Translations under genes and position numbers: made by a program
In this document: piece by piece, positions 10,822 through 22,900 of the stretch
Layout of the letters: each line of letters starts with the position of its first letter
Position numbering within the stretch: position 1 is the first letter of the stretch
From: Cephalopachus bancanus
Taxonomy: Eukaryota; Chordata; Mammalia; Primates; Tarsiidae
NCBI GenBank assembly: GCA_027257055.1
Contig: JAPVLO010000003.1
Span: 10,171,501-10,235,500 of the forward strand
Length of the DNA: 64,000 nucleotides
Reading direction: 5' to 3'
Notes under the pieces: model-generated
Database searches by the model: none
Seen by the model: the letters and a program-made list of their open reading frames with translations, nothing else
What the model was told of the DNA's origin: nothing

Positions 10822-11109
10822 ATATAGGCTCATGCCTATAATCCCAGCACTTTGAGAGGCCAAGGTGAGAGGATTGCCTGAACCCACAGGCTCGAGACCA
10901 GCCTGGGCAACTTGGCGAGACTTCATCTCTACAATAAATCAAAAAATTAGCTAGACGTGGTGGTGCATGCCTGTAGTTCCAGCTACTTGAAAGACTGAGG
11001 CAGAAGATCACCTGAGCCTAGCAGGTTGAGACTGAGGTAGCCATGAGCATGCCACTGTACTCCAGCCTGGATGACAGACTGAGACTCCAACTAAAAAAAA
11101 AAAAAAAAA
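10822..11109 (+). mobile_element. Alu (lineage-specific linker type)
   Basis: Alu lacking a few 5' bases: ggctcatgcctataatcccagc, then cccacaggctcgagacc, linker acaataaatcaaaaaattag, and right arm ending gagactccaact plus poly(A). It has landed in a minus-strand MIR whose remainder continues at 11112-11215. Confidence 0.92.
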
Positions 11110-11111
11110 TC

Positions 11112-11215
11112 TCATTTTACAGATGTAAAAAAATATGACCTAACTTGTCTAGGTCACAGAGCAAGTAAATGACAGAATTGAGATTCTAACCTTGACCTGA
11201 CTCAATTTTATATTC
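11112..11215 (-). repeat. MIR remainder interrupted by Alu
   Basis: Starts ctcattttacagatg and continues ctaggtcacagagcaagtaaatgacagaattgagattc, the reversed MIR core. The other part probably lies just upstream of the Alu at about 10720-10790. Confidence 0.75.
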
Positions 11216-11675
11216 TTTCCTGCCTCTTCTCACATTTGGGCCTCATGTTTAAAATCATTACCTGCAGGAGGAATGAGAAGTTTAGGGGTGGGTCTGCAGT
11301 AAGAGAGAAAAGAGAGTAGCCAAGGATGTTGGACATTGGTCAGGAGCAAGTTCAGGGAGGGAATGCCTAGGGGTGGCTTGGCCCAGAGGAGACACTGGAG
11401 GGAGGAGAGCTGTGTGTAATCTGGATTTTTACATGGTTTTCTGTAAAGAGGAAGTCTTCCTCTTTTACCTCTTCCATAGATCTTTGCTAAGGCTGACCTT
11501 GCTCATTGGTTGTCTTTTTCTAGTGGATTCTTTGGGGGGACCGGCATTTGGATTGATGTGGAGTGAAAAGAGGAATAGAATGCCTGGGCCTAAGGAGCTA
11601 TAGATTAAGGGGCAACAGACATTGAGAATACATGTGTTATGGAAGGTTATCTTTGCCATAGTTCGAGAACTGGAG

Positions 11676-11713
11676 ACACACACACACATACACACACACA
11701 CACACACACCACA

Positions 11714-11754
<41 letters not shown>
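11676..11754. repeat. Compound (CA)n(GA)n microsatellite
   Basis: Interrupted CA tract (11676-11730) passing directly into a pure AG tract (11731-11754). The purine-rich half could adopt unusual DNA structure. The open frame encoded on the other strand is a repeat artefact. Confidence 0.97.
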
Positions 11755-11795
11755 GTGAAGGATATAAGATATGATTCCTATTTAAGAGATGATGA

Positions 11796-12163
11796 CCATG
11801 GAATACTATGCAATGATAAACAAGAGTGAAGTCTTGTATTTTGCAGCAACATGGATGGAACTGGAGGCCCTTATCCTAACTGAAATAACTCAGAAGCAGA
11901 AAATCAATACCATACCATATGTTTTCACTTATAAGTAAGAACTAACCAATGGGCACACATGGACATAAAGATGGAAATAGTAAACACTGGGGACTCCAAA
12001 AGGGTAGATGGTGGGAGATGGGTGAGGGCTGAAAAATTATCAACTGAACACAGTATTCACTATTTAGGTGATGGTTTCACTAGAAACCCAGGCCTCATCA
12101 TTACCCAATATATCCATGTAACAAACTTGCACATGCATCCCTGACTGTATTAAAAAAAAAGAA
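11796..12163 (+). mobile_element. 5'-truncated L1 3' end
   Basis: Starts ccatggaatactatgcaatg, corresponding to the last codons of L1 ORF2, continues through gcagcaacatggatggaactgg and ttttcacttataagtaag, and ends in taaaaaaaaag. A perfect 12-bp TSD, aagagatgatga, lies at 11784-11795 and 12164-12175. The 3' UTR resembles L1MA/L1PB-type tails and differs from that of the long L1 at 34.2-39.7 kb. Confidence 0.93.
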
Positions 12164-12543
12164 AAGAGATGATGAACTCCTAACCAAAACAAGACAGTGG
12201 AAATAACAAAGAGGAGCCAGACTTGAGAAATATTTCTGAGATAAAACAAAGAATTCTTGGGATGAGAAAGAAGGTAAGGTCAAAACTAACTTCAAAGTTT
12301 AAGAACTGTATGCGTGTTGAAAATATAAGAATGCAGAAGAAAAGAAATTCAAGAGCTCCGCCCCCCCCCAAAGTAGGTAGGTGCTATATTATTTTTTTAA
12401 AAATAGCAAAAGAAGTTTCTACTACAAAATCCAGTGGATGGGTCAGTGATTTTAATTTTTACTGAAGCCTCAGACTCAGAATTCTTTTTATCACATGAAA
12501 GTTTAGCTGAAGCCAGCAAGTGCCCAGTACAAGTACTTTAGTT

Positions 12544-13256
12544 CAGGGGTCCACGACACTTGGGGACTGGTACTGGTCTGTGGCCTGTTAGGAACCAGGT
12601 CACATAGCAGGAGGTGAGTGGTGGGTGAGACAGCAAGCTTCATCTATATAGTCGCTCCCCATCGCTTGCCTTACTGCCTGAACTCCACCTCCTGTCAGAT
12701 CAGCAGTGGCATTAGATTACCATAGGAGCATGAACCCTCTTGTGAACTGTGCATGAGAAGGGTCTAGAATGTGCCTTCCTTTTGAGAATCTAATGCTTGA
12801 TGATCTGAGGTGGAGCTGAGACAGTGATGCTAGCACTGGGAAGCGGCTGCAAATACAGATTAACATTAGCAGTGAGGTTTGACTGCAGAGAGACCATAAT
12901 AAATCAATTGCTTGCAGATTCATATCATAAAACTCATTTCAGTGAGTGGCAAGTGAATTGATGTACTTCAATTGTACAGCTGCATCTGAGGCTTTAATGT
13001 AGAATCCAACAGTTATTTTAGTTTGTGTGTGATCTGCCCATTATCGAATTTACCACTTCTGAGTGTATTTCTTTTTTTTATGGTGTGTTGTATAAGTATT
13101 TCATTATATATTACAATGTAATAATAATAGAAAGTGCACAATAAATGTTTTGTGCTTGAATTATCTGAAACCATCGCTTTCCTCTCCCTGCCTGTCTGTG
13201 GAAAATTTGTCCTCCACAAAACTAGTCCCTGATGCCAAAAATGTAAGGGACCACTG
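12544..13256 (+). mobile_element. hAT-type DNA transposon, MER1-like non-autonomous element
   Basis: Begins caggggtccacgac and ends with the inverted counterpart ggaccactg, giving CAG...CTG termini. The internal parts ggactggtactggtctgtgg, cctgttaggaaccaggtcac and cagatcagcagtggcattag match a MER1-type element of the hAT-Charlie group as I remember it. A perfect 8-bp TSD, ctttagtt, sits at 12536-12543 and 13257-13264, the hallmark of hAT insertion. No transposase frame is present. Family name is from memory; hAT class is secure. Confidence 0.88.
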
Positions 13257-13264
13257 CTTTAGTT

Positions 13265-14285
13265 GAAGGTTGGGGGAGGTGGAGTTCAGCCCCCTTGCCT
13301 ACCTGATGGCTCCTGCTAGGGATCTAAGGAGTCCCCACTTGGTCCTCAGAGGATTTGAAAAATTAGTAAATAGAAGATAAGGAGACTAAATATCTATGAG
13401 AAGGTTCAGAAAAGAGATAGTTACTGAATATTATGCATATCTACTGCTGAAAGACAGTGGAAAGTTCTGGACTTCATGCCCCATAACAAGAATACTTTAA
13501 GACCAGAGGGCTAATTATGAGGCTAATTATGCGATTCTTTGTCGCCAAATAGTTTGTGGAATCTTACTGGGGAAAAAAGGAGAAGAAAAATAATGAAGGC
13601 CTACAGTGGAGGGTATGGACTCTCTAGGACATCAGAGAAAGCTTTACATGTAAAAAAATGTGACCAAATGAAGATTATTATGAATAGGAGGGAGAAAGAA
13701 GAAACAGAACAAACAGGGAGACTGTAAAACAGGGAGTTTATAAAAATGGACATAGAATATATGTAAAAAATGTGTTGCTTTGGGGTGAGAAAACAATTTG
13801 CAAATAAAGTGTTTTTATAACAAAGTATTTGACTTTTATAAAATCCTCTGAGGGCAAAATAAGAAAATGTATGAAAATGTTTGTAAAATGCTAAAGATAT
13901 ATACAATTATGAGGTATTAATATTATTATTGCTGTCAATTTTTTCCCATACTTTTCTGTTTGTGACCATTCATTCAGTCAGCATTTCTTGGCAACTACTA
14001 CCTTGTTGGCACGATCTTCCATACCATAAATGAAGAGAAGAAAATGCTGTTTCTCTTCAAGGAATTAAGAGGCTTGCTGGGGAGTCAGTGAAGGAACTGG
14101 ATCCTTCCTGCTGTTATTTGTCAGTGGATTTGCATCAGGCATGCTGTAAGCAAGAGGAAGGGTGCAGATGAAGAGCATGGAGCCCTAACTGGGTTCTCAG
14201 GGTGAAGATGACACGAGTTAAAGTTTCCTAGCTGAGTGAAACATAGCTGGGTAGACAAAGAAAACAAAGGTGGATTAGGAGAACG
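13265..14285. other. Unassigned non-coding DNA
   Basis: AT-rich sequence without a gene. Small direct repeat of gaggctaattatg near 13515. The tail around 14000-14100 may belong to the ancient unnamed repeat. Confidence 0.4.
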
Positions 14286-14289
14286 TACA

Positions 14290-14470
14290 GAGTAAGGTAT
14301 GACACCTAAAAGAAGTACAGAGCTGGGTGTGGCTGGAGTGTGGGAGGATGTGGCAGAATATGAGTCTGGGGACGGAGTGTCATCTGAGGCCAGACCATGG
14401 AGGGCCTTGTGGGTATTGCTAAAGGGCTTGAACTTTACCCTGAAGCAAAGTGGAACCACTGAAACATGTG
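14290..14470 (+). repeat. Ancient dispersed repeat fragment, unnamed
   Basis: Contains ggccagaccatggagggccttg and aagggcttgaactttaccctgaagc, matching the part of the unnamed repeat that precedes the segment seen at 5.1-5.3 kb. The overlapping 156-codon minus-strand frame is not supported as a gene. Confidence 0.5.
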
Positions 14471-14534
14471 TATGCCCTCTGTGCTGCGGATACTGTATCA
14501 CGTTGATTCTAAACTGCATGCTCAAATTACCCAG

Positions 14535-14705
14535 AATCCAGTCACACTGCCATTTACTCACTGTGAAACCTTGGGCATAGGTCATTCCCATGCCTCTGCC
14601 TCAACTTCCTCATCTGTGAATTGGGATACTAAGAGTACCTACTTCATAGGGCTAGAGTGATGGTTAAATGGAGAAGGCCCTATGTAAGTTTGCTATTATT
14701 ACTAG
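14535..14705 (+). repeat. MIR SINE
   Basis: Plus-strand MIR: actcactgtgaaaccttggg, cctcaacttcctcatctgtg, gagtacctacttcatagggc and atggttaaatgg in the expected order. Confidence 0.82.
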
Positions 14706-15074
14706 AGCAAATTAAATTGTTTCTGATTTGTTTTCCTTTCTTCTTTTTAAACAACCATGTTCCCATTGTAAGACACATGAAAAAAATACTTCCAATTTAG
14801 CTATAGATATGAGCATTTTGGTCTAGAGGCATATTTTAATCATGGAGGAAAGGGCTATCTCTTTAACTTTAATTTTGCCCTTTTACAGAGCTTGAGCACA
14901 CTTAGAAGGTAAATAGAAACCTTTGAGACTAATTTTTTGGAAGCAAATACTGATGAAGTGATGTGGGGGCTGATCCTTACCTAGAGCCAGGGTAGTTAAT
15001 GGTGATAGATAATACACTTAGAGCTGACCCGGTGTTTTTTTTTAAATAGTCATATGTCATAGATTTTTAATTAT

Positions 15075-15180
15075 CTTAATTTTAAGGGCATGAAAACTGA
15101 GACTTAATCCATGGCCACAAATAAGTAAGACTTGATTCAGGTCCCCTGATTCCACATCCTGTGCTCTTTCTACTTTTCTC
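15075..15180 (-). repeat. MIR fragment
   Basis: Degraded reversed MIR: gaaaactgagacttaatcc, atggccacaaataagtaag, ttgattcaggtcccctgatt and a ctgtgctctttctac end. Confidence 0.55.
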
Positions 15181-17188
15181 CATTGAGTAGAAATTAAATG
15201 TAACACTGTTTTTCCCTTTGAGGTCTTGGAGATACAGGCTGGCTATTCACTGCATTCCTTGCTTGAGACTTACGGGAAACGCTGGCCAGCGTGAAGTTCC
15301 TTCCTATACATTTTCCTAAACCCAAGTGGGAAGATGGGTGAAACACAGCCTGAATCACTGTTTAGAATCCAATACGTTTCCAGTAAACACTATGAGTTTC
15401 CTTGAATTTTCCAAATGTGTGGACTCTTGGTGGGTTGGGCAAAGTAGCCTTAAAGTTAAAAAAAACTTTTCCTCTCCTTTTACCCCTCCTCCCATACCCT
15501 CTTTAAGTTTTACTAAAGTATCATTTTCAGTTGTAAACCTCCTGATTTTGTAGCATCAATTATTTGTTTTGAGTGTAACCACAGCTAGTAATTTAAAATA
15601 CTTTAGATATAAACTCCTAGAATGCCGACTACAGAAAGAAGGGACATTTAGTGGGAGAAATGAGACTGTGGTAATGGAAGCTCGTAAACCATCCTGGGGA
15701 AGCTAAAAAATTCTGCAGCTGCTCTAACTTACTTTCCATCTCGAAAAATAGTTGGAAAGAAGCAGCTGCAATGTCCCGCGAAGCTGGCTGTTCCAGGACA
15801 AAACATCACTTCTTTAACTTCACACTTTTCATCCATCTCTCTGTACCTTCTTCTCCACACTCTTTCCTTTTCTTCCCTTCTCTTACCTCCTATCATAGCT
15901 CTGCCAGCTTGGATGCGGAGTTTCTTTTCCATGAGTATCTACTTCAATAAAAGAAGCCAAAACCTAACAAACAACTGTGAAAGAAAGAATGAAAATTGCT
16001 TAAGAAGAAAAAAGCAGTCTTTTCTTAGGAGAAACAGTGATTCATTTCCTGGGAGAATTTTTAAAAAGAAGCTCCCGTCTACTTCTCTCCAAAGTTGCAG
16101 ATCAAGGTTGTATTGCTCCTTACTGACAATTTGGAAGCAACATGTAGGCTTGAAAAATGAACCCTTCCTTCATGGGTGAAACTTCGACTGTCCCCTTCTA
16201 TCATAATTATCCACAGATTTAGATTGAAGTGATTGTGGAATGCATTGTCCTTACAGATATTCAGGGACGTGACCACGAGTGACTCTGATGGGAACAACTG
16301 AAAACAGTGCAGTTCATCATCCCAGTCCCTAAAATGGCTGAGATATGCAAAAGTGCTGGTTTGAACCAAAAGGTATAAATAGCACTAGAGGGGGGGAGGC
16401 TGAGCAGGGCTTGCAGGCTGCTGTGTTGGAGGAACAATTTGACAGAGACAGAGCAAGATGATGATAACTTGGAAAAAGGATAATTTGTCATGATTACCTC
16501 TTTCCCCCTCCTCCCCAGAGAGAGTAGCTTGCACCCATTGGAATTCATGTGTGGGGAAAGAGAAGAGCATTGTAACAAAGAAAACATACCATTGTATCTT
16601 TTCCTTTTTTGGGCTGACATTCTGGGTGCATGATGGCATCAGATTGTGAAGGTTCTGCTGAAAAGATGTGGCGTGTTGCTGGGCTCCTCTAAGGTTTGAG
16701 ACATTTTCATTTGAGCAGCTTCTTCATCAGTAAGTGCTGCTCCTAGATGCAAGTGCTTCTGTTTTATTACCGCTTATGCAGAGTCATTAGACAATGTTGC
16801 CTCCTCCAATTTTGCTACAGTGCATTTGTCCCATAAACTCAAATGGTACCAAATGCTATCACAGGTTTGAAGATAAATCCTCAAATTTTTTAGCAAAAAT
16901 TTTGAATAGACTGCCTGTTTTTCTTTTTTAAAATAGCATTTACTAGTTCTAAAATTAAAAGTAGCACACTCAATGCAGTGCTTTTGGAAAGATGGGAAAG
17001 TATGAAGATTAAGGAATATAATATTATTGATAATTCCATCAGATGTGTGTGAGCATGTTAAGACACCTCAAAGACCTTGACATCTTCTGCCTGTCTCGTG
17101 ATAGATGTGATTTTCTTGACTCCGCCCCCTTCCTTCTCTTTTCTGCTCAGAATTGCCTTTTTTCCCTTCTCTGGTCTCCTTTTGTGTC
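15181..17188. other. Unique non-coding DNA
   Basis: No transposon family is evident. A TATAAATAG motif occurs at 16374-16382, but no open frame or splice pattern downstream makes a gene likely. An A/T-rich stretch near 15950-16080 codes only for chance frames. Confidence 0.4.
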
Positions 17189-17202
17189 TGTGCTTTTATT
17201 TC

Positions 17203-17410
17203 TTTCTTTCTTTTTTTTTTGTTTTTGAGTTGGGTCTCACTCTGTCACCCAGACTGGAGTGCAGTGCCCACTCCCGGCCGCTCCCGGCCACTGCAGCCTT
17301 GACCTGCTGGGCTCCGGCGATCCTTCTGCCTCAGCCTTCCAAGTAGCTGGAACTACAGGCATGCGCTGCCACGTCCGGCTAATTTTTGATTTATTGTAGA
17401 GATGAGGTCT
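17203..17410 (-). mobile_element. 5'-truncated Alu (right arm and linker)
   Basis: On the minus strand it keeps the linker (acaataaatcaaaaattag) and right arm with poly(A); nearly all the left arm is missing. A perfect 14-bp TSD, tgtgcttttatttc, lies at 17189-17202 and 17411-17424. Near its tail, the segment tcccggcc is duplicated in tandem. Confidence 0.95.
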
Positions 17411-18209
17411 TGTGCTTTTATTTCATTGGCTCTGTCTTTGAGCTAATCGCTTGCTTCGTGCAGGAGCTGCTCTGGGGGAACATGGCAATACTTTCCTTAT
17501 ACCAAAACTTGATGGGACACAGGAATATATTACAGAAAAACAACTCCATTGATTTGTCAGTAGAAGGTTACTCTAGAACAGTGTTTGTGGATTCCTACCC
17601 TGTGGTAAGAAAAAGCCTCCTCGGATCGCTCATTCTAGGAGGTAGGAGATGAGTCACAGGGAAGAGTCCTAGAGAAAGGAGTGGGGCTGAAACCAGAGTT
17701 CCAGATTTAGCAAACAAACATATAGGAGGCCCAAATGCTTCTTGGGACATACTTAATATTAAAAAAAATTGCTGTTGATCTGAAATTCAAATGAACTGGG
17801 CATCTGATATTTAATCTGGCAAACTAGCTGAAACGGCAGCCGAACTTCCAGAAAGGCAAGGGATTGAAGAACAAAAGAAGGTGACTAGAGATGGTGGCCT
17901 CCTCTTGCTTCAGCAGATTCAGGGGAAGCCTGTTCATTTCCAGTACTGGATGGCCCCACACCCAGGACCCAAGTCTGGCCCATTGTCTCCTCTGTCTATC
18001 CCCAAATGATCAGCCCATGCTGGGGATTCTGTCACCTAGAAACTCTTTAACTACCATCCTTACCAACCCTATCCAGTTCAGACCTTCACTGGTGGCCACC
18101 TAGTCCATGATGATGTCTTCCTAAACCAGCCTTTCATATACTGTACTCCCATTCAGTTTTTATAATGCTGTGGAGAGAGGTCATTCTATACATAAACCTA
18201 GACAAGTCC

Positions 18210-18345
18210 GCCTCCTTTGACTTAAAGCTTTCAAAATGATCCCCTTGCCCTTAGGATAAAGTCTTCATCCTAGAAAGGTTGGCCAGACCTTCCTGAGATG
18301 GCCTTTGCCCTCATCTCTACCCTCATGTCAGGCTTCTTTTTTTCT
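18210..18345 (+). repeat. L2 LINE fragment
   Basis: Contains cccttaggataaagtcttcatcc and ccagaccttcctgagatggcc, the typical part of the L2 3' region encoding the last ORF2 segment. Confidence 0.6.
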
Positions 18346-18693
18346 CCTTTACATTAATCCTAATTTTTTTCCCAATTATCTAAATATGTGCTCTTCTTGC
18401 ATTCTAAACATTCTACGGTTTTAAAAATTTACTCCAAAAGCATTTATTTCTTCTCCACCAAATGCTGGGCCCTGTGCTTGGTGCTGTATTAAAAAGGTAC
18501 ATGAGATCTCTCTCATGTAAGTCTAGACCAGGACTCATCACTCAAAGGCTTACAAGGGGTGGGCCAGGTGTACTATGAGGACAACAGTAGGTGAAACATG
18601 ACTTCCTTACTTTATCCTACCTTTTCTATTTTTGGTAGAAACATGAACATAAAAAATATTTTGTTTTGCCTCTAATTCTACTATTATAAAGAC

Positions 18694-18885
18694 AACAAGG
18701 CTGGGTGTGTTGGTTCATATTGTAAATCACAGCACTTTGGAAGGCCAAGGTGGGAGGATTGTTTGAGCCTAGGAGTTTGAGGCTGCAATGAGCTATGATT
18801 ATGCCACTGCGCTTTTTAGCCTGGGCGACATAGTGAGACCCTGTCTCAAACAAAACAAGACAAAAACAAAAACAACAAAACAGCA
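18694..18885 (+). mobile_element. Monomer-sized Alu (left start joined to right end)
   Basis: Begins ggctgggtgtgttggttcat, continues cagcactttggaaggccaaggtgggaggattg, then runs directly into right-arm sequence ggctgcaatgagctatgatt and gagaccctgtctc with an A-rich tail of AAAAC units. The linker and half of each arm are missing, so it is a free monomer or an Alu with an internal deletion. Confidence 0.85.
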
Positions 18886-18938
18886 CAAGTTGGATGATAA
18901 ATGGCAACTGACCTAGGCCTCACTGCTAGGAGCAAATC

Positions 18939-19247
18939 TTAGTGTGTTTGGGCTGCTATACCAAAATATCTTAGACTGAGTAATTTACAAATAATAGTTC
19001 ATTGCCTACAGTTCTGGAAGCTGGAAAGTGCAAGATCAAGGTGTCAACAGATCTGCTGTCTGGGGTGAGCTTGCTCTTCATGGATGGCACTTTCTCGCTG
19101 TGTCCTCACATGGGTAAGGAGGCTCCATTCATGAAGCTCTAACCTTATGACCTAATCATCTCCTAATGGCCCCGTGTTTTAGTATTATCACATTGGCAAG
19201 TAAATGTCAACATATAAGTTTGAGAGGGACATATTCAGACCACAGCA
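18939..19247 (-). mobile_element. MaLR LTR, MLT1-type
   Basis: On the minus strand it starts tgctgtggtctgaatatgtccc and ends with cagaactgtaggcaatgaac, a ttacccag-like block and the gcccaaacacactaag end, the layout of an ERVL-MaLR LTR. It is a solo LTR without any retroviral coding part. Confidence 0.82.
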
Positions 19248-19598
19248 GGGCACAAAAAGGAGCGACAGACCCTGTTTAAAGAGGCAATCGCTATTCAATT
19301 TCAGTGAATTTTTAGTTACCATGAGGGAATTTCAAGAGAAATCAGAAACCTGGATTTTAATGTGAAAACCTTCATTGTTGATCAGTAATGAAAACAGAAC
19401 AAAACAAAACAAACAACATCCACAAACCCACAAAACTTTGTGAACTAGATAAGATATATCTGTGTATTTACTATTTCTGTTGGGCCTCTCAGAACTCTGA
19501 CTATTCCAATTTCCTGGTTCACCCATCACATCCTATTTACCTGGAAAGTTCTTATGCATCCTTTAATGTGTCAAACACCCCACTGTACCCCACAAATA

Positions 19599-20165
19599 GG
19601 AGGAGGAACCGCCAAAACCCAGAATTTATTTTAAAAAATTGTATATGTATTTATACATGTTTAAACTTCCGTCACCTTTCAAGTACTCTTCGTTTGATGT
19701 AATACATCTATTGAAACACTTTTTTCACTGTTGAAAACAGTTTTTGAACTTGTCAGTTTTGATGCCTTTTAGTGCTTCTGCCATTTTTTGTTTCTCCTCT
19801 TCCACACTGGCAAAACGTTTCCCTTTGAAGACTTTATTTACCCAAAGAAACACACAAAAAAGTAGCTCAGGGTGAGATCAGGTGAATAGGGAGAGTGGGG
19901 CATGGGCGTCATGCCATTTTTGGTCAAAAACTGTTGAACAGTCAGTGTAGTGTGGGCAGGTGTGCTCGTTAATCACCTATCATGAAATGGGAAGCTCATT
20001 GAAAGAAATCTCAAGAAAATGAAAAAAAAATTAACTGAAGCCGAACACAGTCTCTCAAAAAATGCTAGCTGGTACAGTGATGCTGTTGGGTTCCTAGGAG
20101 AGGAAGCCTATACTACAGGGTCCCACCTGCCAAAACAATAATTCCATTTATTTGGGTCCCCCTCA
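19599..20165 (-). mobile_element. Mariner-type DNA transposon, second internally deleted copy
   Basis: Collinear with the element at 5580-6124 over most of its length: tttaaacttc, tcaagtactcttcgtttgatg, ctgttgaaaacagttttt, tgccattttttgtttctcctc and the tggggcatgggcgtcatgcc block (coding, in reverse, for the NGMT.VPHP motif). Its right end, like the other copy's, finishes in gggtccccct and is followed by TA. The N-terminal transposase part is missing. Middle sequence next to the deletion differs from the first copy. Confidence 0.78.
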
Positions 20166-20167
20166 TA

Positions 20168-21955
20168 TATAAAAGTATTTGTCAACTTAGAAAATATGTT
20201 ACTTCTGACAATAACCTTTCTTAACTGCTGCCCTCAACCCTGGGTTATGTCAAGTTTCCCTTCAGGATGTTTCCCTAACAGAGGACACTACAGGGAGCCT
20301 TTCTTTCTCTATCAAAGCATTCATTCCATAGTTCTATAATTGCTTAGGTAGTTAGTGCTCTCCCTTTGTCCATAGTAACCTCTACATGGGCAGCAGCTCT
20401 GTCTACCCTGCTGACTTCCGTTCTCATGTGCAGTATGCCTCTCTCCAACATGCATGGCTGTAAGCTTGCTGTGATTTTCTCTATTCCCTTAGGAAATTGG
20501 CTGTTTATTTATTTGCAAGATTCTGTACCCCCCCCCCTCAGCCCCACACACAGTTTGCCATTTCCTTGCTTTCATGCTCCAGGGTTTGGTCAGCCACTAT
20601 TGTCCCAAAAGATGTGAAGAGGGTTGAATCCTGCTTGCTTCTTGTCAGAAAGATGGGAGTATAATTTAAAAGCAGATTCCTTGTTGAGCAGAAACATGGA
20701 CATTCTGAGACTTTCTGTGTAACCCATTCAACATGACCTCCCTCACTCATGCTCACTCTGTGGATGTTATTGTTTGATCGTCCCGCACCCAGGATCATGT
20801 GGCTTTATAAATGCTCCTTAGTATTCAGTAACATGTTTCAAATGCTTTGGATAAATAAGAATGATGCACAGAGAGATTTTTATTACAATGGCTACTTTAG
20901 GTAAGACCTTGGCATTATTCTATGTCAATTCTTCAGAGTAAATATTCTATTGTATTTGTTTAGAGGCCAAGTTTTTTTTTTCTTAAAAATTTGTCCTGAT
21001 TTATCAGTTTAATTTCTGATGCTTTAGATGAAGTCTGAGAGGTACTCTACATATATGCAAGGGGAGAAGATGGGGCTGTATGTGAGTGTACATGTCCCAA
21101 TGTTAGCTTGGTGGGAGATCTTATGCTGGGTGCATCTAGTCAACCTAGCACAAATGTGGGAATAATACTCTCTGTATCTCCAGGGTCCTGTGTTCTACTT
21201 AGCACATGTGTGTGTGTGCATATATGTGTGTGAGAATTATGAGTGTGTGCAAAGCCCTATAAATGCCCTGGGCCATTTAATGAGGCATTTTTGACATGAA
21301 GTAGTTTGGATAAGGAGCTGGGAAAACTCTAAGGGCAGAGGAGAGGTAAATAGCACATGGGTGATGTGCTGGTTGCTATTGATTGGTAGTCGTCAGTAGA
21401 CAAGAATGAGGAAACCAGGCTTCCATTCCGCTCCCAGGCTGATGATGATGATGGATGGCTCCTGCTGGGTGGATGCCTGTGGTCTCTCCATCTCTCTCTG
21501 TTTTTGCCCATATGATCCCTCCTCTTCCTTTCTATCAGTCCACAGAGTCTTTTATCTAGTATAGTGGCAGGAAACATCCGACTTTCAAAGTCTGCTCTCA
21601 GTTTTTGTTTTACACCTAGCCCAGTGGCTTTTGAACTCAATATTTAAGAATATTCCCTCGTGATTGTCTGGTTCTTCAGTGTCCCTTTTACTTCCAAGCA
21701 GGAGGGAACTCACATCTAGGTGACTGGGCAGAAGGGAGATGTCCTTAGAGTAACAGTGAAGAAATTCCATGTGAACAGACATGAAGGAAAAAAATACTGA
21801 TTACTACTTCAAATTATTATTATGTGGTGTATTCTACCTGTTTGTAAACATATGCTCACGATTTTAATAGGAGAGCATCTCTACGGTGTAAACTTTTAAA
21901 AATTCAACCACATTTGCTAAACTGACCTTGAAAATATCAAATAAGGACGTTGACT
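20168..21955. other. Unassigned non-coding DNA
   Basis: No transposon, RNA or exon recognised. Holds short low-complexity tracts (C-run at about 20528, TG-rich at about 21207) only. Confidence 0.4.
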
Positions 21956-21957
21956 TA

Positions 21958-22135
21958 CAACACTCTTTGTTTGCAAAGTGCTTTTATATGTGATGTTATC
22001 CTCATGTTCTGCCTGTGAAACAGCCTCAGAGAGGTTATGTGACTTTCTCAGAGTTGAAAAGCCAGTCAATGTCAGAGGACCCAGGACTTTGGACTCCAGT
22101 CCAAATTTCATTCTGCTACCCCACTGGCTGCCTCT
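21958..22135 (-). repeat. MIR SINE
   Basis: Reversed MIR with gcaaagtgcttttatatgtgatg, cagagaggttatgtgactt, gccagtcaatgtcagagg and ctttggactccagtcc. Confidence 0.78.
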
Positions 22136-22589
22136 TTATTATCTGGAAAGGTTAGCCTTATCGCTGAGGAGGCTCTGCCTAGCCAGTACTTACCTAGGGA
22201 CAGGATGTTTCTCTGTTCATAGCTTTTGACACACCATCCTATGTCCTGTGTAAGTCTGTTTAGACAGTTGCACTGGGCTAAGTGACCTTCCATGAAGAGG
22301 CCCTCTTGGCCTCTTTTCCTACTCTGACTTACAGGATGGGTGAAAATACCGAACTATTCCTTAGGTATATATTTGATTAATTAGTTAATCCACCTACGAA
22401 CTATTTATTGATGCCTAGTCCTGGGCTAGGCTGAGGGAGAGAAATGCATAATTTTTTCTCTGGCTAAAATGCAGGGGAATGAAGAACGACTGATGAGGCT
22501 TACTGCTAGTAAGTGGCTGACAGTCAGGCTCAGTGATAGAGGTGTTTTTATGGTATTGTGGGAGAATAGGAACAACCAAAACCAGGGTC

Positions 22590-22900
22590 AGGAAAAATGT
22601 TTATGGGGTCAACTGAGTTGCTGATCAGGCCAGAATGGGAGAAGGACATCCCAGCAGAGGGGATGGCTTGAAGAAAATCATGACAGCCTGGGAGTGTGTA
22701 GGTCAATGTGACTTGGGTTGACTTTAGGGGTAAGTAATGGGAGAAGAGCTCTAAAGAAGGATAGAGGTCAGATCACGGGATGGGGGTGGGGCCTAGAAAC
22801 TAGATTGGGTCTTGATTTTATGCTGTGGCAAGTGGAATCCCTGGGAGATAATAATGAAGGGGAGGATAATAGCAATTAAAAAAATATTTCTTGCTCAGCA
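22590..22900 (+). repeat. Ancient dispersed repeat fragment, unnamed
   Basis: Contains catcccagcagaggggatgg, a cagcctgggagtgtg segment, ggtcagatcacgggatg and tgattttatgctgtggcaag in the same order as the unnamed ancient repeat elsewhere in the window. Extent may reach 23250. Confidence 0.5.

Noticed and set aside
14121..14591. 156-codon open frame on the minus strand
   Set aside because: It overlaps a MIR and the ancient unnamed repeat, has no recognisable domain, and length alone is compatible with chance.
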